A stretch of DNA of 64,000 nt from Secundilactobacillus silagincola (lineage in GTDB: Bacteria; Bacillota; Bacilli; Lactobacillales; Lactobacillaceae), in contig NZ_BCMJ01000007.1 in the NCBI RefSeq assembly GCF_002583405.1, positions 48,726 through 112,725 of the forward strand, given 5' to 3'. Position numbers and translations under genes: made by a program. The notes below the pieces were generated by a model. It made no database searches. It had not been told where the DNA came from and saw only the letters and a program-made list of their open reading frames with translations. Below, one piece after another: positions 10,381-18,196 of the stretch; the stretch's first letter is position 1; the number at the start of each line of letters is the position of its first letter.

Positions 10381-10492
10381 CATAAGGATCCAAAGTTTCA
10401 CGAGTGTTATTCATAAACTGGATAACAGACGTATTTCCTTCATAAGTATCCAAATTTGCAATTGTACATCCCGTCTATGCTTCCCGTATACT
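10381..10492 (+). promoter_or_regulatory. candidate regulator sites and promoter before the S15 hydrolase
   Basis: Two direct repeats, CATAAGGATCCAAAGTTT (10381) and CATAAGTATCCAAATTTG (10441), are exactly 60 nt apart. Between them lies an inverted repeat GTTATTC-N7-GGATAAC (10406-10426). A -10 TATACT is at 10487-10492 with a poor -35 TTGTAC 19 nt upstream. The weak -35 and nearby repeats suggest an activator such as a LysR protein; this is inference. Confidence 0.4.
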
Positions 10493-10537
10493 CAAGTTGC
10501 TTAAACGAATAAGCATAGACAATTGGAGGTAATACAA

Positions 10538-12313
10538 ATGACCGTAAAGATTACTGAAGACATGAAATTTAGTCCCGCTTTTGATTACATCGATAATGGT
10601 GTTGAACATGGTGTTCTTAGTCCATTTGAAACGAAAGAAGTGATCCTCAAGAAGGGGCAGCAAATCGCCGATGGATTTAAACCACTTTCAGGTGATATTA
10701 AGATGCTAAAAGACGTCCCCGTAAAACTTCGTGACGGTGTGACGATTTATACTGATATTTATATGCCAACAACCGATGATAAGTTTCCAACGTTAATTGC
10801 TTGGAGCCCTTATGGAAAGAGCGCTGGTACTGCACCGCGATACAAGAATTTATTTAACATGCTGGGTATGGGTAACCAGTGGAACTCTGGTTTAACCAAG
10901 TTTGAAGCGCCAGATCCAGATTACTGGGTTGCTCATGGTTACGCAGTCTGCAACCCAGATATGCGTGGTATTGCCCACAGTGAAGGGAATACGACCATGA
11001 TTGGCTCACAGGAAGCAGAAGATGGCTATGATTTGATCGAATGGTTAGCTTCTCAGTCATGGTCAAACGGTAAAACTGCTTTGACCGGAACGTCTTATCT
11101 GACTTTCTCACAATGGTATATTGCTGCAGAGATGCCACCTCATTTAACTTGTATCAACCCAACTGAAGGGTTATCAGATGGTTATCGTGATTTAGCTTTC
11201 ATTGGTGGTATTCCTGATAAGAACTTTATTGAACGACTAGCGGTTAACCACGTTAGTGCCACAGGAGCGAAGCGTGAGGACTGGATCAAGGAAATGGACG
11301 CTTATCCATTGGCAGACGCACCAATCTGGCAGGACAAAGTTGCTGATCCAAGCAAAATCAAAATGCCGGCCTTTGTGGTAGCTAGTTACTCTAGTACATT
11401 ACACACCATGGGGACCTTCCGAGCATGGCGTGAATTAGGTTCGAAAGACAAATGGCTGCGAATCCATGATCGTCAAGAATGGCCTTACTACTACGATAAA
11501 GACAATATCGAGGAACTTCGTCGGTTCTTTGACCATTACTTATTAGGTAAGGATAACGACTGGTTGGAGACGCTTAAAGTCCGTTATTCGTTAATTGACT
11601 TTGAGGGTCATGACAAGACTGATATTCCAGCTGAATCCTTCCCACCAGCCGGCAGTGAAAATAAGCGCTATTACTTCAATGGCAAAACTCGAGCATTGCA
11701 AGCTGAGCCAGAGACAGCTGATGTACCCGTTAAGTATCAAGCCGGTGGTCTGCCTGGCCGTGCTTCATTCATGAAGACGTTTGATAAAGATACCCAGTTT
11801 GTCGGTTATCCTAAAGCCAAATTGTACATGGAAGTTGATGGCTACGATGACATGGATATCTTCGTCTGGGTTCAAAAACTTGATAAGATGGGTAATGTTC
11901 TTAGCGAATTCGTGATTCCTAACCACGGTGCTGCCATGCAAGACTTTAGCCAAGAAGGAGCCTCTGCACTTCGCTATAAGGGCTCATGGGGTCGTTTACG
12001 TGCCTCTATGCGTCATTTGGATAGCAAGACTTCTACTGAGGACATTCCAGCGTACAGTTTCGACCGGGTCGAGAAATTGAAAAAGGGTGAAATTGTTTCC
12101 TTGGATGTTGTCTTAAGTCCAGTGGGTCTGTCTTACAAGGCTGGCGAAACGCTTCGCATCGTGGTCAGTTCAAAGGATGAGCTTGGTGCCGTTATGCCAG
12201 GTACCCCAGGCTGTACACCGGATAATCAGGGTGTTCACATTCTTCATACTGGTGGCCAATATGCGTCATATTTACAAATGCCATTAATGACAACGCCAAT
12301 TATTAAACAATAA
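10538..12313 (+). CDS. CocE/NonD-like alpha/beta hydrolase (peptidase S15 family)
   Basis: A 591-aa cytoplasmic protein with the S15/CocE architecture: alpha/beta-hydrolase fold (residues 60-345) and a C-terminal jelly-roll domain (about 365-590). The nucleophile elbow reads TGTSYLTF, with the likely catalytic Ser at 186; family members hydrolyse ester or amide bonds (cocaine esterase, X-Pro peptidase, acylases). The usual GWxD motif is replaced by ASYSSTLHTMGTF (282-294), so the standard Asp is missing; H310 (RIHDRQEW) is the likely His. ATG 10538 with GGAGG at 10525-10529 is preferred over an in-frame TTG at 10523 that overlaps the ribosome site. First gene of the accessory island; substrate unknown. 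Confidence 0.8.
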   Translation: MTVKITEDMKFSPAFDYIDNGVEHGVLSPFETKEVILKKGQQIADGFKPLSGDIKMLKDVPVKLRDGVTIYTDIYMPTTDDKFPTLIAWSPYGKSAGTAPRYKNLFNMLGMGNQWNSGLTKFEAPDPDYWVAHGYAVCNPDMRGIAHSEGNTTMIGSQEAEDGYDLIEWLASQSWSNGKTALTGTSYLTFSQWYIAAEMPPHLTCINPTEGLSDGYRDLAFIGGIPDKNFIERLAVNHVSATGAKREDWIKEMDAYPLADAPIWQDKVADPSKIKMPAFVVASYSSTLHTMGTFRAWRELGSKDKWLRIHDRQEWPYYYDKDNIEELRRFFDHYLLGKDNDWLETLKVRYSLIDFEGHDKTDIPAESFPPAGSENKRYYFNGKTRALQAEPETADVPVKYQAGGLPGRASFMKTFDKDTQFVGYPKAKLYMEVDGYDDMDIFVWVQKLDKMGNVLSEFVIPNHGAAMQDFSQEGASALRYKGSWGRLRASMRHLDSKTSTEDIPAYSFDRVEKLKKGEIVSLDVVLSPVGLSYKAGETLRIVVSSKDELGAVMPGTPGCTPDNQGVHILHTGGQYASYLQMPLMTTPIIKQ

Positions 12314-12328
12314 TTGACTTGTGAGATA

Positions 12329-12376
12329 AAAGTGTTTGTAGTAACTTTGTCATAAAGTTACTACAAACACTTTTTT
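12329..12376 (+). terminator. terminator after the S15 hydrolase
   Basis: A perfect 20-bp inverted repeat (12329-12348 with 12354-12373) around GTCAT, followed by TTT. It separates the hydrolase from the LysR reading frame that starts at 12393. Confidence 0.92.
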
Positions 12377-12392
12377 GAAATGAGGTTTTCTT

Positions 12393-13305
12393 TTGAAACT
12401 AGCAACCTTGAAGTACTTTGTTGAAGTCGCCACTGAAAGAAGCTTTACTAAGGCCTCTGAAAAACTGTACATTTCTCAGCCAACACTCAGCCGGCATATT
12501 CAAGAATTGGAAAGGGAACTTGGCGTGACACTGTTTAAACGCCACAGTCATTCCCTAGAACTTACGAATGAAGGGCAAAAAGTCGTTATTGAAGCAACGG
12601 CTATTTTAAAACGTGTGGATCATTTATCCCACTTGTTTGACGCTCAAAAAAACGTTGCTTCGATGACGACTATCCTAAAAATTGGTTATTTGGCTAACTT
12701 TAAATGGAGTGGCATGTACCGGCTGTTAAATCAGTTTAGAGCTAGCCACCCAAGTACCCAGTTCATGATGTATCAAGGGACGCCTATGGGCCTTAGCAGA
12801 CGGTCTTGCTAACGGTAGCTATGACCTAGTCTTTAGTCTGGCCTCTTATTTTCAAAATAAGTCGGCTATCAAACAGTCACTGTTTATGGAAAATCATCTG
12901 CAAATTGCGTTACCCAGGAATCACAGACTTAGTCAAAAGAAAGAGCTGCATTTTGCCGATTTAAAAAAAGAAACTTTTATCCTTTTGGAACGGCAGCAGT
13001 CACCAGTGATTGTCGATTACGTTATTGCTCAGGGGCTGAAGAATGGATTTAACTTGAAGGCTAACTATTATGTCAATAATTTAGACGAAGGTTTATCAAT
13101 GGTTGCTGTTGGAAAAGGGCTGGCTTTTCTGTATTCCGGCATGAACGACGATACCTTGGAAGAAAAATATCAAATTAAAATTGCCGATTTAGAGGATAAT
13201 AGTCTGAACCAAAATATTGTTGTGGCTATTAACGAGCATCATGAGAATCAAATCTTGCATGAATTATATCAATTTATTGAAAATGATAATGATAGAAACA
13301 ATTAG
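12393..13305 (+). pseudogene. LysR-type regulator, frameshifted
   Basis: Two reading frames together make one full LysR regulator of about 303 aa. The N-terminal frame (TTG 12393, GAGG seven bases ahead) carries the winged helix (KLYISQPTLSRHIQELERELG) and the start of the effector domain, then runs to a false stop after TPMGLSRRSC at 12812. The correct continuation, LADGLANGSYDLVFSL, is in another frame from 12793 and ends at 13305. Removing one G from GGG at 12788-12790 restores MALADGL. The intact paralogue at 15310-16224 aligns across the junction (RGTPSELRNQLLNDNCDVVFAL). Either a recent inactivating insertion or a base-call error; no slippery signal explains it. Confidence 0.85.
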
Positions 13306-13453
13306 TATAAAGTAATGGGGAAAGACGATTTGTGAAATTACATACAAAAAATTCATGAGAACTGTCTTGACCGATTTACATACGGAATAACAATTATACA
13401 AACCCTATCCCGCAGGTTATGATAAACGTGTACCAAAGGTAATCGCAGAAATT

Positions 13454-13477
13454 GTTCATAGCTTTTCCGGTATGAAC
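13454..13477. promoter_or_regulatory. candidate LysR-type operator before the thiolase gene
   Basis: GTTCATA-N10-TATGAAC, a perfect inverted repeat with 7-nt arms and the geometry of a T-N11-A box. It lies 72 nt before the thiolase start codon. Binding by either LysR protein is inferred from position only. Confidence 0.45.
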
Positions 13478-13493
13478 TTTGGCGATAAATAAA

Positions 13494-13511
13494 AATGTAT
13501 GCGCATACATT
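13494..13511. promoter_or_regulatory. 18-bp perfect palindrome before the thiolase gene
   Basis: AATGTATGCGCATACATT is fully self-complementary and ends 37 nt before the start codon, a position suited to an operator. The cognate protein is unknown. Confidence 0.45.
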
Positions 13512-13548
13512 CCTTGATAATATGACCTGAATGAAAGGGGAAAGTAAT

Positions 13549-14832
13549 ATGTTAAAACAAAAATTCGCTCGACCTGTTTCAATCATTGGCACTAGCAGCT
13601 TACCTCAAAGATCTTTTGATGATCCGGAATACAAGGACTTATCAATTTATGAATTATGGGCAGCTGCTTGTAATCAAGCTATGCAAGATGCGGGAATTAA
13701 ACCAAAAGATGTCGATAAGTTAGTCTATTCACAAATGGCAAATTTTGTTACGATGGGCAATGTCATGTCACCTGTCGGCTCGCTGGAAGAATGGGCAGGA
13801 TTAGCTGGTAAACCCGTTACTCATATTGAACAGGCGTGTGCTGGTGGCTATTTGGCTTTTAACGAAGCGGTTAACTCTGTTGCTTCTGGCAAGTACGACA
13901 TTGTGATGTGTGCTGGTTTGGAAACACCAAAACACTTTAATGCCCGGAATCAACCTGCTTATATGTTACAGCCAATCCAGAAATACGACGGCTGGTGGTC
14001 ACCAGGACGTGCACTGTTTGACACGGCATATAACCGCTTTGATGGTGTTAGTGATAACTTACTGACTGAGGAACAAGGCAAGTACTACATTAAGCACTAT
14101 GGTATCGATGAAAAGACGCTGGATGATACCTATAACGCAATGGCCATTAACCTACGTTACAATGCGTCACATAACCCACGTGCTCTAGAACGGACACCGT
14201 ATAGTGAAATCGCTAAAAAAGCTGGTTATGATGACGTCATGGCATACATGCGTTCAGATAATAACCCCAAGATTACGCAATATATCCGTAAGAGCGGCAG
14301 TGTGCTGCACAACGTTGAAGCAGGTGCCATCATCGTTTGTTCTGCTGATATTGCTAAGAAGTATCAAGACCATCCAATTACGGTTATTGATCATGCTTCA
14401 GTTTCCAACACGCAGCGCTATCCATTCTGCTTCCACCAGATGAACGTTGATGTTCGTGATGCCCTTTATGGAGGTCAGGATAACTTCAACCCAGATGATT
14501 TGGATCTCATGATCACCACGGTTATGACTTCTGGTGAACAGCTTGACAGCGCCGAAGTCTTTGGCTACTTACCAGAGGGTAAAGGTTATAAGTATGAACT
14601 CGAAGGCCGTACTCGTTTCGATGCTGACCGGCCAATTAATCCACATGGCGGTGATCTTAGTTTTGGCCATGGTTTCGGCTGCGCGGGGATCAACATGTTA
14701 AGTGAAGCGATTATGCAAATGCGTGGTACTGCTGGTGGCAGTCAGGTTCCTAAGCCAGTTAATGATGTTCTCGTCCGTGGTATGGGCGGTGGTCACACGA
14801 CCGTTGGTATTTTACTAGAAAACCAAGACTAG
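13549..14832 (+). CDS. thiolase-like condensing enzyme (SCP2-thiolase type)
   Basis: A 427-aa thiolase-superfamily protein. Thiolases form or split beta-ketoacyl-CoA thioesters. The nucleophile is likely C97 in HIEQACAGGYLAF; the GH motif is NPHGG...FGHGFG with H374. Near the C-terminus, where classical thiolases have the second Cys, this protein reads RGMGGGHTTVG with H416, as in some SCP2/archaeal and PhlC-like thiolases that act with an OB-fold partner. The frame opens at 13531, but AAAGGGG at 13534-13540 points to ATG 13549. A gene for exactly such a partner follows after 12 nt. It lacks the degradative partners (acyl-CoA dehydrogenase, hydratase), so ordinary beta-oxidation is unlikely. 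Substrate unknown. Confidence 0.82.
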   Translation: MLKQKFARPVSIIGTSSLPQRSFDDPEYKDLSIYELWAAACNQAMQDAGIKPKDVDKLVYSQMANFVTMGNVMSPVGSLEEWAGLAGKPVTHIEQACAGGYLAFNEAVNSVASGKYDIVMCAGLETPKHFNARNQPAYMLQPIQKYDGWWSPGRALFDTAYNRFDGVSDNLLTEEQGKYYIKHYGIDEKTLDDTYNAMAINLRYNASHNPRALERTPYSEIAKKAGYDDVMAYMRSDNNPKITQYIRKSGSVLHNVEAGAIIVCSADIAKKYQDHPITVIDHASVSNTQRYPFCFHQMNVDVRDALYGGQDNFNPDDLDLMITTVMTSGEQLDSAEVFGYLPEGKGYKYELEGRTRFDADRPINPHGGDLSFGHGFGCAGINMLSEAIMQMRGTAGGSQVPKPVNDVLVRGMGGGHTTVGILLENQD

Positions 14833-14844
14833 GAGGAAACCAGT

Positions 14845-15279
14845 ATGTATAAATTACGACCAATTTTAAAACCGTATTACGATAATCTTGAAAAAGGTAA
14901 GATTATGGGTATGAAGTGTCAAGATTGTGGCGACGTTGTTTGGCCACCACTACCAACTTGCCAAAAGTGCGGGAGTACGAACTTAGACTGGATTGATTTG
15001 GGAACCGAAGCTGTGATTGATGAGATTCGCTTTGAAGATTCCAGTGTTGGTGGCGACTATACCTTTAGAAAGGCCGATGAGTTCTTTGTCAGCAAGGAAC
15101 CATACTGTGTTTGCGTTGGTCATTTTCCAGCTGGAACTCATCAATTCCACGCAGCTCTTTATGGTGTGACTGAAGAAAACAAAGATGAATTAACCAGTCA
15201 GTTACCATTTAAAGCGGATGCTGAGTTTATTCAGCTGGATGGCGGCTTTAAGTCAGTTGGATTTAGAGTTAGAAAATAA
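14845..15279 (+). CDS. zinc-ribbon OB-fold protein (DUF35 family), thiolase partner
   Basis: A 144-aa DUF35 protein. Residues 25-42 form a rubredoxin-like zinc ribbon (C25-x2-C28 ... C39-x2-C42); the rest is an OB-fold. In archaeal thiolase/HMG-CoA synthase complexes, in the bacterial PhlA-PhlC-PhlB acyltransferase and in ChsH2-like systems, such proteins hold thiolase-fold enzymes together and shape the CoA-binding channel. AGGAGG overlaps the thiolase stop codon and lies eight bases before ATG, so the two proteins are probably made in step. No PhlA/HMG-CoA synthase-like third subunit is seen in this window. Family assignment is firm; the complex is inferred. Confidence 0.87.
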   Translation: MYKLRPILKPYYDNLEKGKIMGMKCQDCGDVVWPPLPTCQKCGSTNLDWIDLGTEAVIDEIRFEDSSVGGDYTFRKADEFFVSKEPYCVCVGHFPAGTHQFHAALYGVTEENKDELTSQLPFKADAEFIQLDGGFKSVGFRVRK

Positions 15280-15283
15280 ACCA

Positions 15284-15320
15284 AAAAGGCTTGAAAGTTC
15301 ATCGAGCTTTCAAGCCTTTT
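15284..15320. terminator. convergent terminator between the OB-fold gene and lysR
   Basis: AAAAGGCTTGAAAG pairs with CTTTCAAGCCTTTT around nine bases. It overlaps the last codons of the convergent LysR gene and should serve both strands. Confidence 0.88.
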
Positions 15321-16224
15321 GCTGGTTTTTAGTAATGAAGTTACTGACTTCTGACATAAAAGTCGTTAACTGCGGATTGTGATTAGTTTCTTTGTAAGCC
15401 AAAACGAAATCAAAGTCATTAACCTGACCTTCGATATTGAGTAATTTAACATCAAAGCTGTCGATGGGATTGCTAACTTTATTCATGCTGTGCAGGAATG
15501 TAATGCCTTTGCCAGCACCAGTAAACATTAAGGCCTTCTCAGCGTTATCAACGTAGTGAGACGCGTTGGGAGAGAAACCATTTTGCATACACAGGCTGAT
15601 AGCATAATCCACAATGTAAGGGGAGACTTTCCGGTCGAGCATGACAAAGTTTTCGTTAGCTAGGTCCTTTAAATTAACGGAATTTTGATGGGCTAATCGA
15701 TGGTTTAAGGGCACTGCAATTTTTAACTTGTTTTCTTGGAGATCGATGTAGTCAATTTGGGGTAGTCCCTGAATACAAGGTGACAAGGCGAAAACAACAT
15801 CGCAGTTATCATTCAATAATTGATTGCGTAGCTCTGAAGGGGTACCGCGAAAAAGCGGTAAATCAATTTGAGGGAATTTTTGGCTGACCTGTTTCAGAAT
15901 CTGATACATCAGGTTGGTGTCCAGAAAGCTTTGATAACCAATTCGAATTGTCCCTGCCTGGCTACTTTCACCGGGATTGACGACCTCTTTAAGATGGTCA
16001 AGTTGATTCACAATGCGAATGGCTTCCTTTAAAAAACGGTTGCCCGCACTGGTGAGCTTGAGGGAATGGTGACTGCGGATGAATAGTGGTGTATCCATTT
16101 CATCTTCAAGATCGCTAATTTGTCGGCTCAGCGTGGGCTGGGTCACAAATAAGTGTTCAGCTGCCTTAGTAAAACTGGCATAATCAGCAACAGTAATGAA
16201 GTAGCGTAATCCTAATAGATTCAA
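15310..16224 (-). CDS. LysR-type transcriptional regulator
   Basis: An intact 304-aa LysR regulator: N-terminal winged helix (residues 1-60, with LFVTQPTLSRQISDLEDEM) and a periplasmic-binding-like effector domain (90-295). It is clearly paralogous to the broken LysR gene at 12393-13305; shared segments include RGTP, VVFALS and the SPYIVDYAIS region. It is transcribed divergently from the SDR gene across a 118-nt gap, the usual layout for a LysR protein controlling its neighbour, and may now also serve the thiolase operon. The effector is unknown. Confidence 0.9.
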   Translation of the reverse strand: MNLLGLRYFITVADYASFTKAAEHLFVTQPTLSRQISDLEDEMDTPLFIRSHHSLKLTSAGNRFLKEAIRIVNQLDHLKEVVNPGESSQAGTIRIGYQSFLDTNLMYQILKQVSQKFPQIDLPLFRGTPSELRNQLLNDNCDVVFALSPCIQGLPQIDYIDLQENKLKIAVPLNHRLAHQNSVNLKDLANENFVMLDRKVSPYIVDYAISLCMQNGFSPNASHYVDNAEKALMFTGAGKGITFLHSMNKVSNPIDSFDVKLLNIEGQVNDFDFVLAYKETNHNPQLTTFMSEVSNFITKNQQKA

Positions 16225-16342
16225 TTTGAAAACTCCTTTGGTCAGTGAGCTTTTGATCAGGAAAACTATTTTAACAACTCAATTGTATGCCTAATAACAC
16301 AAGTAAGTAAATCACATTTCATTTGAAAGGGGTTCTATAATT

Positions 16343-17089
16343 ATGGGACGTTTAGATAATAAAGTTGCAATTATCACTGGTGGCGCCAACGGGATTGGTT
16401 TAACCACTGCAAAGCGATTTGCCAGTGAGGGTGCAAAGGTTGCTGTGACAGACGTAAATGATGCTCAAAGTGATGAAGTTGTGAAAGAAATCGGTCATGG
16501 CGCTATTTTTGTTAAGCATGATGTTTCTAAAGAAGAAGATTGGCAAAACGTATTCAAAACGGTTATTGAGAAGTTCGGTGGCGTTGATGTTATGTTCAAT
16601 AACGCCGGTATTGCAGCGTTTAATGATGCTGAACACGTAACTTTGGATGAATGGCATAAAGTTATGGCCATTGATTTAGACGGCGAAATGTTAGGCGTTA
16701 AGTATGGCATTTTGAATATGAAAGATCATGGTGGTTCCATCATTAATATGTCCTCAATCGAAGGATTGATTGGCTATCCTAACTTATTTGCCTTCACTGC
16801 TGCAAAAGGGGCTGTACGAATGATGACAAAATCTGCAGCTCTTTACTGTGCTAAACAGAAGTATGGTATTCGTGTTAATTCGATTCATCCAGGACCAATT
16901 CACAAACCAGAACTTGATAATGATCCTAAAGAACAGAAGTTGATTGGTGCTCATCTGGCTTCGTTGCCACTGGGACGATTTGGTGAAAAGGATGAGGTTG
17001 CCGGTTTGGCCTTATATTTGGCATCGGATGAGTCTACGTTCTCAACTGGTAGTGAGTTTGTCATTGATGGTGGTTACACGGCTCAGTAA
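16343..17089 (+). CDS. short-chain dehydrogenase/reductase homologue with altered active site
   Basis: A 248-aa classical SDR by fold: nucleotide motif TGGANGIG (12-19), D37 at the end of the second strand (favouring NAD(H)), NNAG (86-89) and the C-terminal GSEFVIDGGYTAQ. Overall it resembles the Lactobacillus R-specific alcohol dehydrogenase family. The Asn-Ser-Tyr-Lys tetrad is degenerate: S138 and K155 remain, but the Tyr of YxxxK is F151 (FTAAK, codon TTC) and the Asn is D111 (AIDLDG, codon GAT). Without the Tyr acid/base it is unlikely to be an ordinary dehydrogenase; a binding or regulatory role, or other chemistry, is possible. AAAGG lies ahead of the ATG. Confidence 0.82.
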   Translation: MGRLDNKVAIITGGANGIGLTTAKRFASEGAKVAVTDVNDAQSDEVVKEIGHGAIFVKHDVSKEEDWQNVFKTVIEKFGGVDVMFNNAGIAAFNDAEHVTLDEWHKVMAIDLDGEMLGVKYGILNMKDHGGSIINMSSIEGLIGYPNLFAFTAAKGAVRMMTKSAALYCAKQKYGIRVNSIHPGPIHKPELDNDPKEQKLIGAHLASLPLGRFGEKDEVAGLALYLASDESTFSTGSEFVIDGGYTAQ

Positions 17090-17100
17090 GATGAGACGCG

Positions 17101-17270
17101 GTAGATTCCAGAATTTAATATAGATAAGGAAATAAGACCTATTCCGCGATCATTGTTGGGGAATAGGTCTTATTTATGTTAAGAAACAGTTAGTCAGTCG
17201 AAGCACAATTAGAACTAATTCTGGCTAAAAGATGGTTGAAATGCTGAATCCGGCACAGTCCTAGATTTAC
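17101..17270 (+). repeat. structured intergenic repeat, copy 2 (R2)
   Basis: Begins GTAGATTCCAGAATTTAAT eleven bases after the SDR stop, in the same orientation as copies 1 and 3. The inner stem is a perfect 15-bp pair, AATAAGACCTATTCC with GGAATAGGTCTTATT. The distal half is recognisable but diverged (GAACTAATTCTGGCTAAAA...GGTTGAAATGCT). With copy 1 it brackets the accessory island. Confidence 0.78.
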
Positions 17271-17276
17271 ATTAGT

Positions 17277-17318
17277 ACAAGAAAAGCCGTCAGAACTTGA
17301 TCTGACAGCTTTCTTGTT
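17277..17318 (-). terminator. candidate lrgAB terminator
   Basis: ACAAGAAA-GC-GTCAG pairs with CTGAC-GC-TTCTTGT across eight bases (17277-17318). Read on the minus strand it ends in a T-rich stretch, about 75 nt after the lrgB stop. Confidence 0.7.
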
Positions 17319-17392
17319 AAGTTAGGATATGGCATCCTAATGCTTATTTAGTTTGTTTGTAGTTGAGAAAAATTTTTTATTTAATTACCTGT

Positions 17393-18157
17393 TTAGAACA
17401 AGCCCATCATGTGTGCAAATGGTGGTACAACGATGTCGACAACGATTGAGATGACAACAACGGCGATAGAAGCCATAGCACCTTGAATGGAACCGAGTTG
17501 AACGGCTTTAGCTGAACCAACCGTGTGTCCGGCAGTACCTAAACCTAAACCAGCACCAACTGGGTCGCTGTTTAAGCGGAACACTTTGATCAAGACATCA
17601 GCTAAGGCGTAAATCAAGACGGCGTTGATGATACATGCCATCGCAGTAACGGCTGGAATACCACCAGTGGCGCCAGAAATAGGCATCGCAATAGCAGTAG
17701 TTGCAGCTTGTGGCAACATAGAAGCAATCATCTTGTTGTTGAGACCTAAGCCCTTTGATACGTAGTAGATGACGAATAATGAAATCACCATACCAACGAT
17801 CAATGACAAAACAATCTCTAACCAGAACTTCTTAACAACATCATTCCGACGATACAGCGGAATGGCAAAAGCAATAGTGGCAGGGTTCAAGAACCAGAAC
17901 AGGATGTCACCACCTGGTTTGTATGCTGACATGTAGAAGGTTGGCAGTGAAACACCAAACCATTTAGCCAACAGCCAAAGAATAAAAATACCTAGAACCA
18001 TACCAACGAATAATGGCTGGAATAAGAAGAAACCATTTGAAATTTTAAATAAATATTGGCCAATGAGAAACACTGCTAATGATAAGAAAATACCAAAGAA
18101 TGCAATCCCACCGACTTTCGGATCTAATGCATTACCGAAAAAGTTCACCCAGGTCAT
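17393..18157 (-). CDS. lrgB: LrgB/CidB family membrane protein
   Basis: A 254-aa polytopic membrane protein of the LrgB (CidB/PftB) family. With LrgA it forms a holin-like pair tied to murein hydrolase control in Staphylococcus and to pyruvate uptake in B. subtilis (PftAB) and S. mutans. The C-terminal half contains the conserved small-residue segment (GTAGHTVGSAKAVQLG). It follows lrgA after 39 nt with AAAGGA ahead of the ATG. Given the CcpA-type sites upstream, pyruvate transport or overflow metabolism seems the better guess, but both roles stay open. Confidence 0.88.
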   Translation of the reverse strand: MTWVNFFGNALDPKVGGIAFFGIFLSLAVFLIGQYLFKISNGFFLFQPLFVGMVLGIFILWLLAKWFGVSLPTFYMSAYKPGGDILFWFLNPATIAFAIPLYRRNDVVKKFWLEIVLSLIVGMVISLFVIYYVSKGLGLNNKMIASMLPQAATTAIAMPISGATGGIPAVTAMACIINAVLIYALADVLIKVFRLNSDPVGAGLGLGTAGHTVGSAKAVQLGSIQGAMASIAVVVISIVVDIVVPPFAHMMGLF

Positions 18158-18196
18158 TTAACTCAATCCTTTCTATAGTTGGGGAGAGTCGCCGAA

